Translations under genes and position numbers: made by a program
Shown here: piece after piece, positions 14,095 to 26,014 of the stretch
Position numbering within the stretch: the stretch's first letter is position 1
How the letters are laid out: each line of letters begins with the position of its first letter
Source of the DNA: Cyanoderma ruficeps
Taxonomy: Eukaryota > Chordata > Aves > Passeriformes > Timaliidae
DNA: 64,000 bases
Reading direction: 5' to 3'
Assembly: GCA_008694505.1 (NCBI GenBank)
Contig: VZDJ01000219.1
Location: 8,659,089-8,723,088 of the forward strand
Notes under the pieces: model-generated
What the model was told of the DNA's origin: nothing
Database searches by the model: none
The model's input: the letters and a program-made list of their open reading frames with translations, nothing else

Positions 14095-14225
14095 ATGATT
14101 GATTTTTGTTTGTTTATTTGGGGGGAAGAGGTTTTTGTTTGATTGGTTTGGTGAGGGGTTTTTGTGGGTTTTGTGGGTTTTTTCCTTGGTTTTTGGGTTG
14201 GTTTTTGTTTGGGTTTTTTTGTTCC
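14095..14225. repeat. G/T-rich low-complexity tract
   Basis: This stretch is built almost only of short G runs and T runs on the plus strand (GGGTTTT, TTTTTGG and similar). It is not a regular telomere repeat. Similar shorter tracts occur near 36,670 (plus strand) and near 44,515-44,575 (complement). It could form G-rich secondary structure but has no evident coding content. Confidence 0.7.
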
Positions 14226-16189
14226 TCAAAACAAACAACTGCTTCCAAACACACAAAGCACAAGCCCTGAGCCAGTGGTACCATGTCAGGCAGTACCAAC
14301 TCAACAGGTTATCATGCAGGAATTATCAGAGAGCCATAAGCAGCTGGGGGAGAGCAGCTATTGCCAGTCAATCTCTGATCTGGTGAATCTAAAACATGTG
14401 AGCTAAAGTGGAAAGACTCTGTTCCAGCACAGTGTCTCACTTTTGGCCTTGCTGTTAATCACACTCACAGTCTCTTCTGTGTCCTGGCTCTCAGAGAGCT
14501 GTGGGGATTGAGCATTTTCTTATTCACAAAAGGTTTTGGGCATTGCTGATGCCCTCAGGACATGGTGTTGTCAGCCTCTTGCTGTTGGTGGCAAATCTTC
14601 AGCTGTGTTTAAATCCAAAAGGTAACCTGCATTTCCCTAGTGAGGGAATAACTCCTGTTGCATGTGTTGCAACGGTGCTTTGGGTACAAATCCTCAAGTG
14701 TGAGACCCTCAAGGAGGACAGTGTTCTGGGGATATATGAGGGCACTCTCAAGCAACTCTAAACCAGGTCCATGAAAGAACTGGCAGAAAGGGGCACAGTA
14801 GAAGCCAAATGGTACCCAGCAAACTGGTGCAATGCCTATGGGAGCCAGGAAAGCTGTGTGCAACCATCAGGATTTCCCTACCTTATGTCCAGACTAAACC
14901 TGCACCTGCTGTCTTGTCTTGGGTAGCTCTGAATTTCTGGGTCCTAGAAGTTGTCTGTAAAGTTCCTGTCCTCAGGGACACTTCCCAGCTTGTGCAAATG
15001 GTATCAGTTGGATAGATTTTTTTCTTCCACCTCAGTACTGTGTCAGCCTGTCTCTTTTCATCCATCTGTGAGTGCTCTGTTACTGCTTCTCTGTTGATTT
15101 TTTTCTTCTATTTATCTGCTTCATCTTATTACAATTAATATATAACACTTTTTGCATTCATGTTTATTAGCTCTGAAAATGGCAGGACTTCATTATTTCA
15201 TTTTAAGATGATTATCCTCCCTCCTTTTGTGATGTTCATGCATCTTTTCCCATCCTTCTCTCAAGCATTGTCTCTAGAGAGGTCTTTGCAACAAAATGTG
15301 TTTTCCATGGAAAGTATTCCAGGGCACATGGACATTGCTCCATACAGAGATGTAAGCTTGCCTTCCCTCCTGCAGTTCAAAGTCTGAAAGAGCAAAAGTC
15401 AGTGTTCTCTCATTGGTTGTCTGCCTTGACTGCCTGCTATCTGCCAGTGTGGTGTCCCTCCTGTCACGCTGACCTGCTGGATTTTCCACTCACTTCTTGC
15501 CAGTTTTCCAGAGGAGATGAGTCTGAAAAGATGCACTACTAGTGCTTGAAATGCAAGGAGAACTCTAGCAATGTGGCAATGCCCTGAAGGGATTAAGGAA
15601 GGAGGAACACTTTGGAGATCAAGTTAGAGGGAATTAAGAAAGTATCAGTGGAAAGTACATGAGGTTTCTGTCTGATAACACTCAGGGCAAGAAAGTTCCC
15701 CAAAATGGAATTACTCGAAGTTCGAGTGCACTCATAAACTGAGTGCTGCCTCTCACCTCTGAGGTGTGCATATTCAGGCTCTGCCAATCCCACCATACTG
15801 CCTGATTTCTGCCTTTCCAACTGTGCTGCCAAAGTCAGAGAACAACATACTCCCTGAGTGTTTGTCAGTGGGACAAGGCAAATGTGCTGCACTAAAGCCT
15901 GAACAGACCAAAATATTTTTCCTTGGCAATGTCATGTTTGCCATGTGGTATCTGCCATTCTCTTTCTTTTCTTTCATCTTCCCTGCCGTGGCACTCCAGA
16001 GTCTAAAAATACCACTTTCTCAGCTGCCAAAACAGTTAAATCTCTGTGCATGTTTCTTCTGTTTCCTTTACTCATCCCTTTTGTTTTCCTTCTGGATTCC
16101 CTCTCTCTTGTGTACATTCTGTATTTCTTTTATCTAAGTTCAAACGTCTCAAAAATCCCTGCATAAGATATGCTTTCAGCAGATTCTTC

Positions 16190-16204
16190 TTTTTTTTTTT
16201 TTTT
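16190..16204. repeat. Poly(T) run
   Basis: An uninterrupted run of about 15 T. I see no retrotransposed body or target-site duplication next to it, so I do not call a retroelement here. A GT/AT-rich microsatellite-like stretch follows at about 16,358-16,382. Confidence 0.7.
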
Positions 16205-17845
16205 CTTTGTAACTTACATTGGTCTGTTCTCCTCGATGACAAAGCAGCACAGGCAGGACCCAGCTCCAGGGCTGCCTGCCTGTGCCATGATTCAGCAGGT
16301 TGTAAAAGGAAGGAATGCTTTCTTTTCTGGGAAAGGGTGGGAGAGAAACGGGAAGCATGTGTGTATGTGTGTGTATGTATATTTGACTTCCTGGTGCTTC
16401 TGTAATTTCAGCAGGAGTATTATGCTGTCCTGCAGTCATGTTGGAGTTAATAAGCTCTTTCAAAAGAAAGGTTTGAAAGATATGTGGTGGAAAAATGGGT
16501 TTGCCTAGATTGAGAAGGGCACTTTCTAAAATACACTGCTTTGTTACTGTTTAAAATATTTTTTCAATGTGTTTTTATATTCTTCTTTAAGCATTTGATA
16601 CCTCCTATGCTGCCTCTGTTTCCCTGCCTGTCTGCATCTTCTGCTCAGTCTGGGTATAGCTCAACAGAGCAGCTTAGAAGCCAGCTTGGTGTCTTTCTGG
16701 AAAAATGCATTTGATTCCAAACTTTGGTGCAAGCAGGTATTTGCTGATTTCATTTATGCTGAGCCTTATTTCTGAATGCTGGGGCTCTGCTTGCTTTGTC
16801 CTAACACGGTGGAATTTTCTCTGTGGGGAAACTTATACTGCTGACTCATTGCATCAACTCAAAACAGATTTATGTTTACAAAGGCAAAAAAACACCACCC
16901 TTTTCTTTCTTACTTTTCCCTAGTAATATTGGATTTGTTGTTCCTAAAGAATACCTCCTATCTTCTGGAACAGGCTGCAGCCCACAGACCACACAGGAGC
17001 TCACTTTGAACCGGGTGGTTCAGACACAGCTTTCTACTGAACTGTTCTCAGCTGGTGCAGCTCAGAGACAGCCCAAAGGTGCTGTAACTTCCAGGGTACC
17101 AGGAGCCTTTTTTCTTAACTGTGGGGCCATGTTCCCTGCCCTCCCACATGGCTGTGTGTGTGGCAGGACACGGAGGTTCCTCAAGTTTAATCTTGACCTT
17201 GTTCATGTGGTCCCGTCAAACCCAGTGTCTCCTATGGCCTGTCTGCCCCATTGGCCCAAAAGGGACACTCATTTATGTATTTCCCTGTGTTTCTTTTCTG
17301 ATTCAATGTACAAACGTTCAACATTTACACAGTATTTCACCTCTACAAAACCATGTTACTTTCATTTTCAACATACAACACAGGTTAAAGGTTCCAGAAT
17401 GGCACAAAGGCTTTGGGCAAGCAGCTGCTGAGCAGCACTGCCATATTCTGAACACACTGCAGCCTATGTCACTGTTCACTATTTTATTAAACCCTCGGCT
17501 TGAAATTGAGGGGGAAAAAACCACCGGATGTATTGAATTTTCTGAATAGGCAAGAAAACCTGAACACCGTTTCTAAATTACGAGAAGATATAAAGACGGC
17601 TTTGCTGTTTCACACAACGGTATTTTATGAGGCAGCGGGTGAGGGGCGTGAGGCGGGGGGGGGGGCGGGCGGAGGGCGTGAGATGGTGGCCCCGCCCCCT
17701 GCCGCCCCTTACCGCCCCCTACCGCCCGCAACGCCCTTTCAGCCTCCGCAGCGCCCCTGGACCGAGACCCGTTGGGACCCCGCCCACATCCCAACGGCCT
17801 GCCCGCAACCGCCCAATCAGCCGGCACTTCCTGCAACCCTGAGAA

Positions 17846-17864
17846 CCAATGACAGCGCTCCACG
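17846..17864 (+). promoter_or_regulatory. CANX: ER stress response element (ERSE), perfect consensus
   Basis: The sequence is CCAAT (17,846-17,850), nine bases GACAGCGCT, then CCACG (17,860-17,864). That is the exact ERSE form CCAAT-N9-CCACG. In the known system NF-Y binds CCAAT and cleaved ATF6 (or XBP1s) binds CCACG to induce ER chaperone genes during the unfolded-protein response. It lies roughly 200 bp upstream of the presumed start of CANX, a typical ERSE position. The other two CCAAT boxes in the promoter lack a CCACG at this spacing. Confidence 0.85.
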
Positions 17865-17989
17865 AAGGGCAGCGCCGTTGGGGGCGTGTTTAGAGGCGGC
17901 CCCGCTGTTGAGCGGCGGTGGTTTCAGCCAGTGAAAGCGCAAGACAGGCGGCTGGGCGGACGGACGGGCGCGCTGTCCGCCAATGGGAG

Positions 17990-18110
17990 AGGATGAGCTC
18001 CGTGAGGCGGGGGTGGGGCTGGCGCGCGGCAGATAGGCGGGCGGCGGCGGGCGCGCGGGCACGTGACGGAGGTGAGGGGAGCCCGGCGGCGGTGGCCGTG
18101 GCGGCGGAGG
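17990..18110 (+). other. CANX: CANX exon 1, noncoding (approximate 5' end)
   Basis: The 3' border is the donor GTGAGT at 18,111, a strong consensus site directly after a GCGGCGGAGG stretch. The 5' end is not marked in the sequence and is only estimated. The exon lacks a usable start codon in frame with calnexin, and the coding start lies in exon 2, so this is 5' UTR, as in other vertebrate CANX genes. A second donor-like GTAAGT at 18,460 could serve a longer or alternative first exon. Confidence 0.55.
18060..18067 (+). promoter_or_regulatory. CANX: E-box CACGTGAC (USF/TFEB-type)
   Basis: CACGTGAC sits about 45 bases before the first-exon donor, close to the presumed transcription start. It contains the core of the CLEAR-type element (GTCACGTGAC) but misses the first two bases. 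USF, MITF/TFE and MAX factors all bind such sites, so the actual factor is not predicted. Confidence 0.4.
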
Positions 18111-19096
18111 GTGAGTGTCCGTGTCCGTGCGTCCGTCCGTCCGTCCGTGCCCTCCCTCCACAGCCGCCGCGGCTCCGGAACATCGGGACGGGGGAGCGGG
18201 GAACGGACATGCCCGTGGCGTGAGGCGGTGGGGGAGCCGGGCCTGTCGTGGGGCGTGCGGCGGATCGCTGCTGGGCCCTGGGGGGTGGGCGGCCCCATCC
18301 TGGCGGTGGGAGGAGGCGGGGACCCCCCGGAGTCAGGGCGAGAAGGTCGGCCTGGGAAGGCCCCTGAGGCCGGGGGCGGGCGCGGGGCTGCGGCGGCGCC
18401 GGGTCCCGCCCGGCACCCGCAGGGCTCGGAGCGGCCTGGGGGGAGCGGCGGCTCTTCTGGTAAGTTCTGTGAGCGCTGCTCTGGGCAGCGGCTGGTGGCA
18501 GAGCCGCGGGGTGGAACCGGGACGGAGGCGAGGTACGGACGTAGATGTGGGTAGCGCGTGGTTTAGGTTTTACGTGTTCCAGTGTCGGAAATAATCTTGA
18601 ACGTGCTCCCCATGGAGCCCCGCAAAGGGAGAACAGGAGGTGGGTGCGGGGCATGGCGTGGGCCTGACTGGGGCTGTGCGAGGGGAAGGAGAAGCCTGTG
18701 GAAAGGGGGAGCTCAGGGCGCGGAGCTGGAGGCCCAACAGGTGAAGTGCAGGCAAAGAATCTGCAGCAGGAAGATCTGAGAATTTAAGGGAATTGAAATG
18801 TCTGCTTTGATTTTTGTCCCCCAAGTTCGTTCACATTGCGTGTCTTTAAAATAGTGTATAGATGATTTCTCATTTCTGTCTGAGGATTGTATTGTGTGCT
18901 TTTAAAAGAAAAAAAAAACGCTTCGAATTAAAGCATGTACAGCACATTGCTTTCTTATCTGTAGTGATTCTAAAGTGTGAACTTTCATATCCAGGTTTGT
19001 GGTTCAGAACTTTCTAGGTTGCAGAAAGGGAAATGCTGCAGGTGTTTTGGTTGCGAAGGGAAACAGGCATATTAATAGTGGTAGTAATGGTAAAGA

Positions 19097-19148
19097 CCAT
19101 TGTTATGGTCAGTGATATGTCACCATTGTTATGGTCAGTGATATGTCA
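19097..19148. repeat. 26-bp perfect tandem duplication
   Basis: Two identical adjacent copies, 19,097-19,122 and 19,123-19,148, inside CANX intron 1. The identity suggests a recent event, so the locus may vary between individuals. Confidence 0.85.
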
Positions 19149-22100
19149 CTGTGATATGGTTATATCATCCGTGTTGACATAGTTACTGCTGCAGAGCTTC
19201 TGCAGATCATCGTGGAAAACTCTTTCTGGAACTTATTTAGAGTATGTTAGATGTCTTTAAACTGGTCTCTAGGCATGTAATGAATGTATTTCTAAATGTA
19301 GTATGTTTACTTGATGTCGTCAAGTAAGCATAGTTAACACATGGGTTTTATGGGACAGTTTTGCACGGTGTGGTTTTGGTTGTTGCTAAAGTACTGCGAA
19401 GAAATACCAGAACTATAATAATGTATGAGCTAATGCAGATAAAATAATGGTTAAATATAGGTTGGTATATATATTGCTCTAGGTTCACGCTAAGGTACCT
19501 GACTTCAAACACCACCTTATTGTTAATTTGACTGTATTCGATGGGCTTATGCAAAACACTTAATAAAATTAATAAATTCTATTAATTAATAAAATTAGGA
19601 AAAGGTATGAGTAAAACTTTGTGTTTGTATTAACTTCTGGTATTTCTTGTTTAAAAAAAAAACATTATGAAGAAGATACTTACATAAATTACAGGTAGCA
19701 TCACAAGCTGTGTATAATATGTAAACTGTTTTTTGGGATCAACTGCCCTCCTAGGAAGGGAATCTAGTGTAAAATAGTAAGAAAGTTTTCAAATTCCATC
19801 AGGTTACCCTCTCATTTGGTGTGCTTTAGCACTGTCCCCCTGATTGTATGAATAAATGCTTTACACGGAATACACCGAGACTTGTACTTAGCTTTGCCTT
19901 TTACTTCCTTTTCTGGCCTTTGATTTTCTGCTTCTGGTAGTAATCATGGTGGCAGCCTGTTCTTGCTGGAATTAGTTTCATAGTAGAACTTGAATTGATT
20001 TCTAGGTGTGATGATCTCAAAGATCTTGGGGTCTCTCCAGATCTGTCCCCACCTAATATAATTTTCCTAAGCAGCCCATCTGTTTTATGAGGTCAAAAAT
20101 CCTCACGGTTCTCTCTTTACCCTCCAAGGACTTCCAGTTCTGCAGAAAGGATATCTGTGCTGACAAACAGTATCTGCTTTTTGCTTCTGTACTGTATCTG
20201 CACTGTTGTACATTATTTTTAGAAACTGGCATATTTGAAATGCCTATTAAGAGTAAGCTTTTTTTGCTTTCACACCTAATCCCTTGCCTGGTTTGTGCTC
20301 TCTATAACCTAAACAGGAGGCAGCTTTTTCTGTGGGATTGTCCAGGAGAGGTTTGGCTGATCCTTTCCTGGAGATTTCTTCCTCATGTAGAAGTGTATCC
20401 CAGCCACCTCTTACTGAAGAAAAAAAAAGGGGGTGTAGGAGGATAAACCACCACCATGCAGAGTTCTTGGCTCTCTTCTCTTGTTAGTAAGGTGGTTTTC
20501 TTTAGCCTTGTCTGCTATTCATTGAGTTATGATATTAAAGGCAGAATCTTCACAGTGCTGGAAGTTGTCCAGCTGAAAAACAGTATTTCAAGGGAAGAAG
20601 TGTTGTCTACATTATACGAGTTGTTGCTGTATATACATGAACATAATTTTATTATATCCCATTTTGAGGGGTGCTGAGGCACTGTACTGGTTGTTGCAAT
20701 TAAAGTATTTGGCCACACAGTTTTCAGCTTCACCATGATGTCTATCCCCCAAGGCTGCCTAAAGACAGGTCAGGCAGGTGCAGGTGACAGACCTGCACCT
20801 GAAACTGTGACATTAAGCTGGCTCTGCTGCCAACAGCTTCATGTCCTCTATCCTTGGCTTCTTAGTTTCACTGGTACTGCTACAACTCTTTTTGCTTTTG
20901 TTGCTGGGTTGGCCTGGGGTATTGATTCAGGGTTAAAATAACATGGCAGAAGGACTTCGAGCCATCTTAAACCAGCGTCTGGTTCATCATGAGGCTGTGT
21001 AAACAGTTACCCTGGCACCGCAGAGGAGGCAGGATGTGGAAGGCAGAGGGATTGTGAGATGTAGAAGAGATTTCCTCTGCTCTTCAGTAGTTCTGACTTT
21101 AGGAAATTAGTGCACTACCAAGTAGGGTAACTGAGCCTTTGCTCAAAACCCACAGAACTCTCATCTGAGAGGGAAAATGGATATCTGTGTCTCAGCCTTT
21201 CTGCTCTTGTCTCCTTGCATTTTTTGTGTTTTGATGAATCATCTTTATGTTTGACTTTAAATTTTTCTTCCCTAATTCTTGCCTTGCATGAGGCATTGTG
21301 CTTGTTTTCACTGGTGTGCTTCTGCTGTGAATATCACACTGAAGCACAGTGTTTGGAGCACAGCTAGTGGGTTTTGTTCTTCCTTTGCTTAAGCCACTCA
21401 GCTGAGACTTCAGGTACTGCTGAAATAGAAACCATTGATGCTCATCCAGTTAAATTGCCTAAGTGTAGTTTGTAGTGACTTATTTTCATAAGATCTATTT
21501 GGTCTGACTGTTAATTATTTTTTAAAAAGAGTAAGTAGTAAATCAGATAGCCAGTAGCCATTCGAATGTAGTTATACATTCTGAAATATGCTGTATTGAG
21601 AACTGGCTTGATGAACCACTGAAATAGATTAGTAACCAAGGAGATGATTAAACTGGTTTTGCAGGCTCTGTTTGACCTGACAGGGAAGTTACTAAACAGT
21701 ATGTTCTGGAAGAATGATAACAGGGGACTTGAAGATCCTCTCTGTGGGCAATTTCTCTCTCTTCCTGGGGACAAGAATATGTTAGGGAGAATAGTGGCAA
21801 CTGTCTGTTGGATGAGTGTTTCCAGTGTTGTGCTAATAATTAAGAAGAATTTTCTGCTTTATGCTCAGAGAAAGAAGAATACTAAATAAAAATTAATCTT
21901 TGAAGATGCATGACTTTCTTGAAAACCTTGAACTCCAAAGGTAGCAATCACTTAGTCCTTCATGTTAGGAGTGCTGCTTTTGGGGTAATGTCCTGATTCT
22001 GTTTCTGAATCAAAACCCATTTGGTTTTGATTTTACTTTGTGAAAAAGTAAAGTCTGTAGTGCAGATGTTCTGGGAGTCTGTTTCCAGCACTCTGCTATA

Positions 22101-22961
22101 GATCTTATAAATACCGCGGTAAAACGTTTCAGCTTTTTGACAATCAGATGAATAGTGCGTAAATGTCAGCTCTGAAGTTTTCTGGGGTAGAAGCTGGCCA
22201 TGGGTGTGTGCAGAGAGAGAATAAGTAATCTGTGGCACTGACAGTCTCAAACTTTGCAGTAGTTTTCCCTTCAATCTGAGTGGTGTGCCAATGTTTGTGA
22301 CTGAAGACCTTATTATAAAAAATAAAGTACATGGAGTTATCTCTGACTTGAAACGTTGTTATGGTGAAAATGATGGTTGCACTGAAGTAAAATGGAGACG
22401 TCAGAAGCTCTCACCTGTTATGAAAGTGTTCCTTTGTTAATGGCTTTCAGCAATTGCATGATCAGAAATATACCAACCTTCAGGAATACTGCACAGTTTA
22501 ACCTGCAAAAGGGAGGTGCAGGCAGAGTAAAAAATGGCTAAACATGGTAATTGATTGGACACTTGTTTAAGCGAGAAGTCTGATCATAATAGAGTAGGTG
22601 AGAGTGTCTGAAGGTTAGACTATTTTTGAGGTGACTAATTGAACAGCTGTAGTTGCCAGCAACTTAAAGTTCCACTGAAAAATTGATTTATGCCTGTTTT
22701 GTATTAAACCTGAGTTGCATCTCTCTCCCCCTCCCCTCCTCTTCTATTTAGGAATAACCTAATTTACTAGGGCATAATTGTGTTTATGTTGTGTCCCTAA
22801 GGATTGTGTAAAGTGAATTTGAAATTTTTTCCTGTAGCAGTACATCAATTATGGATAGAAGTAGTTTTTTAAATATCGAAAATATATGCTTCACTAAATT
22901 GTTCTTCTGAGAACATCGTGCCTTTTTTCTATAATTTAGTCAGCTTTTTATATTGTTTCAG

Positions 22962-23033
22962 GTTAAACAGAATGAGGAGTTTGGCATGATAACTGGCAGT
23001 TGCAGAACAAGCAGCTACCAGCCTGTACTCAAG
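22962..23033 (+). other. CANX: Possible alternative 5' UTR exon in CANX intron 1
   Basis: A 72-bp segment is flanked by a plausible acceptor (a T-rich tract then TATTGTTTCAG, ending at 22,961) and a donor (AAG then GTATAC at 23,034). It contains an ATG followed by only four sense codons before a stop, so inclusion would add a short upstream ORF instead of calnexin sequence. Such a pair of sites can easily occur by chance in a 7.7-kb intron, so this is a candidate only. Confidence 0.2.
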
Positions 23034-25825
23034 GTATACGAATGGTAGCTTATGTTGAATTTGGGACTGATTTAATATGTAGGAAGTGTCCTAAGCAGCT
23101 TTCTGCAGGGGTATAAACTTGTGACAACTGCTTGCCAATGACTGTAAAGAGGTAAGGACATGAAACTGGATTAGCTTCTCTTCAGACTTCCTTAGCTTTC
23201 TTTTTTGGGGGGGAGTGAAGCTTGGTTGGGAACTTGACCATTAAATTTTCCCTTGAAATGAGGTTCAGCAAGGCCTGAAGTTCACACAGAGCATTAAAAT
23301 AAGTGTAGCAGGGTAGATACCTGTGGCTGGATCAGGAGCACAGATGTGCAGCAGCAGACTTCTGCCCTTGCTGTGTGGTCCCTGGCAGAATTGTCTGGTT
23401 TCACTAAGGTGCTTTGACAGAATTTCTGAGGCCTTGTGCCTTTGCCACTTGGGTGTGAGCATTTACCAAAGTCCGTTTGCTGCTGACAAATGTTTTCAAA
23501 GGGTGATAGTTGAGGTGGGATTGTGAAGTAGGTAATTATTACATATGGAGTCAGTACTGGAAGGAAAGTTGTGGGGGATGATTTAATTCTTTCACTGAAA
23601 CTTTCATGCTGGTTTGCCACTGGTGAGATTACTTAAAGGATTACTTGCATGCTAAACCATTAATACCCTTTGCACAAGGTTGGGAGGAGGGGTGCAGAAT
23701 CTCCTTCCTTTTAGGAAAGGAAAGAATTGGCTCATTTTTAACCTTGGTATATTTTTAAGGTTACTTTTTCGTATCACTTTCCAAACCATGACATGCTCAT
23801 TCTATCTGCTTAATATATTTTGAAAGCAGCTATAAAACTGTATTATCTTTCTGAATTTGCCTCTATTTTAAACATACTTAGTGAAGCCCTATTGGCACGG
23901 TAAGACAAAATGAAACCCTTTGCATGGAAAGGTGTTTTTGTGGCATCTCATCCATGGTTGCTTCAGTCACACATGGCACATCCAGAGCCCTAAAGGTTGT
24001 TATTCCAGCTGAAGTTTCAGGCTCTTGTTTCTGTACTGCTTTTATGCTGGTGGGTATGGGTTTATTCAAAGAACACGTTATCTGTGCAAGAAGAATTTGC
24101 AGCTCCAAGGGTACTGATGTCTGCTTGACTGTTTTCAGTCCTTGGTTTTGTGTTCTGGCTCTCACACTAATATTAAGAGCTATGAGCTGTTTTGAGGTCT
24201 GAAACTGTTTCCAGTTTTGGCTGTACACTGTGCATTAAGCAAACAAGCTTTGCTTATATATAACAGCCCTTGAAAGTTTTTGTCAGCTATTCCTTCTGGA
24301 ATGATTGTCCTTTTGGCTCTGAGGTGTTTGGGTGCAGTTGCCTGAACTGAGTGGGGAGGTCTGTGCACATGCATTTGGACCATAATCCTCAAGGCCATTA
24401 CTGTTGTTGGAAAACTGGCTGCAATTGCCTGTGACAAACTGGACATGGCCTCAGCTCAAGTCTTTAAAATTTTGTTGTAGTTGTAAAACTACCGTTACAA
24501 AGTTTAGAAATCCTCTCTGTCATTAGAAGTTAAAGAATAATCTAAGAATGGTAGATCTAGTATGCAGCATAGTTTTGGAATATTGGATAGTGCTGATAAG
24601 CCTTTGAAAATGTAAACTCTTTTAGTTGCCTAAACATGCTTTGAGAAGTTGAAAGTTTGTTTCGTAGCATGATCTTAAGCCCCTACAGGCACGGTTAACT
24701 CTGCTTGAGTTATGTTTGAAAGTCTGCAGGGCTACGGTGTGGGGTAGGAGTATAAGGGAAGGAGGAGGGGATGTTTGGTCTTATACTTGTTTTCAAAAGA
24801 AATTCAGTCACACACCTCTGGTTTTGGAAGGAAAATTTTGAGTGGGATTCAAAGGAGGAAAGATGAGCAAGGTGCAGGTTGTTGTGAGGGTTTTGGGCAG
24901 ATAAAACTGAGCAGCATTCTGGGAGTGCTGCCTTTAGTATAAACCCAAAGATGCAGTGATCTTGTAATTTTTCTAGGAGAAAAGTCAAATTGCAACTTAT
25001 TTTACTTATAAGGTATTTTAAGCTACAGCTTGCCAATGTCCATTGTTTTAGGTGTGAGAATGTGCTGAGCACCTTATGAATTAGTTTGCGATATTTTAAT
25101 TTTGTAAGGCTTCAACAGTTAACAGCTACTGTGGTCATCTTGTTAAATTAGAGATTGAAAGGAGGAAATTGAATCAAGTGGCAGTTTCCAGGAGCTTCAA
25201 CTGCTTATAGGCATCTGCCAGTAGTAACAATGACTGTTGGCAGTAATTCTACAGTAAAAACTGGGGAAGAGTTTTGATGACTGAAAACACCACAGCTCTG
25301 CATTTGAAAGGACAAAAAATATATTGAATAGGAGATGAGGATTGATTACTCTGCAAAAATTACTATTTTTGAATAAAAGAGAGAATTTTATTTCAATTTC
25401 TGGACTGAATGGAAGCTTGAGTTCCTGCGTGGTATATTTAAAGTCCTTCATAAGCACAAAATAGATTTTCTTTTTAGGCTTTTACAGCCACATACATTGT
25501 GGTGTCATGTACCTGTCTGCTGTCCTGCTTGTGGGCTGTGGTAGGGTAAGAGCAAAATCATGACACTTCTGCAGCATAATCTGCAGAACGTGCACATGTA
25601 GTTCTCCACTCAGTTAATATCTGTTTGGTATTAAATAATTAGTTTTATGTTGTGTTCCTCCCCGGCTTTTAGAGCTGTCTCAGGCAGATGCAGTAAATAA
25701 CAGAGCTGGAGAGATAAGTTTGCACTTCACCTGTTGCCGTGGATGCTCGGATTTGTACCGAGAAGCAGCGTGTTGCTCTGTGTGCGGTGCTGGCTTGACC
25801 ACTTTGCCTTGTTTTATTTATTCAG

Positions 25826-26014
25826 AACATGGAGCTGAAATGGCTACTGTGTGTGACCCTGCTGGCCCTTGGGATCCTTGCTGTCCAGGCACATGATATG
25901 GATGAAGACAATGATGCTGATGATGTAGTTGATATTGAGGATGACTTGGATGATGGTATTGAGGAGGTAGAAGAGTCAAAGTCTGAAACAAGCAGCCCTC
26001 CTCCAGCTCCAAAG
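25826..26014 (+). CDS. CANX: CANX exon 2 (first coding exon)
   Basis: Residues 1-62. It opens three bases before the ATG at 25,829. It encodes the hydrophobic signal peptide (cleavage expected after VQA, residue 21) and the Asp/Glu-rich stretch after it, which may bind calcium with low affinity. It ends in phase 0 at CCAAAG before a slightly weak donor GTTTGG. Confidence 0.93.

Larger units (their letters stand above)
1..17600. other. Intergenic region upstream of CANX, no supported gene
   Basis: I read both strands for exons with splice sites, known domains or frame-compatible neighbours and found none that I can support. Open frames here reach about 154 codons, but none resembles a known family, none has convincing flanking splice sites and none shows coding-like composition. 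The sequence is mostly AT-rich single-copy DNA with short tandem duplications (near 4,240 and 9,690), a TTCC microsatellite (13,903) and a G/T-rich tract (14,100). A CpG-enriched patch lies at about 11,600-12,900. In human the next genes upstream of CANX are CBY3 and HNRNPH1; I do not see either here. A noncoding RNA gene cannot be excluded by eye. Confidence 0.6.
17630..18560. promoter_or_regulatory. CANX: CANX CpG-island promoter
   Basis: Very high GC and dense CpG begin abruptly near 17,630 and fade by about 18,560. Inside are three CCAAT boxes (17,813, 17,846 and 17,980), many GC boxes and a CACGTGAC E-box at 18,060. There is no convincing TATA box, as expected for a housekeeping chaperone gene. 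The likely noncoding first exon ends at the donor at 18,110/18,111. Long open frames on the minus strand here (such as 17,890-18,654) are a side effect of GC-rich sequence lacking stop codons and are not genes. Confidence 0.85.
18111..25825 (+). other. CANX: CANX intron 1
   Basis: A 7.7-kb intron running from GTGAGT at 18,111 to the acceptor TTATTCAG at 25,825. It is mostly AT-rich with no open frame that I recognise. It contains a 26-bp tandem duplication at 19,097 and a possible small alternative exon at 22,962-23,033. Confidence 0.75.

Noticed and set aside
14095..14225. Telomere-like G/T repeats
   Set aside because: GGGTTT-like words appear but not as regular TTAGGG units; best described as low complexity.
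1..17600. CBY3 or HNRNPH1 expected by human synteny
   Set aside because: No exon resembling an RRM domain or a Chibby coiled coil was recognised on either strand.
17890..18654. Minus-strand open frame of 254 codons overlapping the CANX promoter
   Set aside because: It lies in a CpG island where stop codons are rare; it is Pro/Arg/Ala-rich low complexity in every frame and matches no family.
20456..20677. ATG-led 73-codon frame in CANX intron 1 with a hydrophobic start
   Set aside because: Single intronic frame without splice sites or similarity to known proteins.
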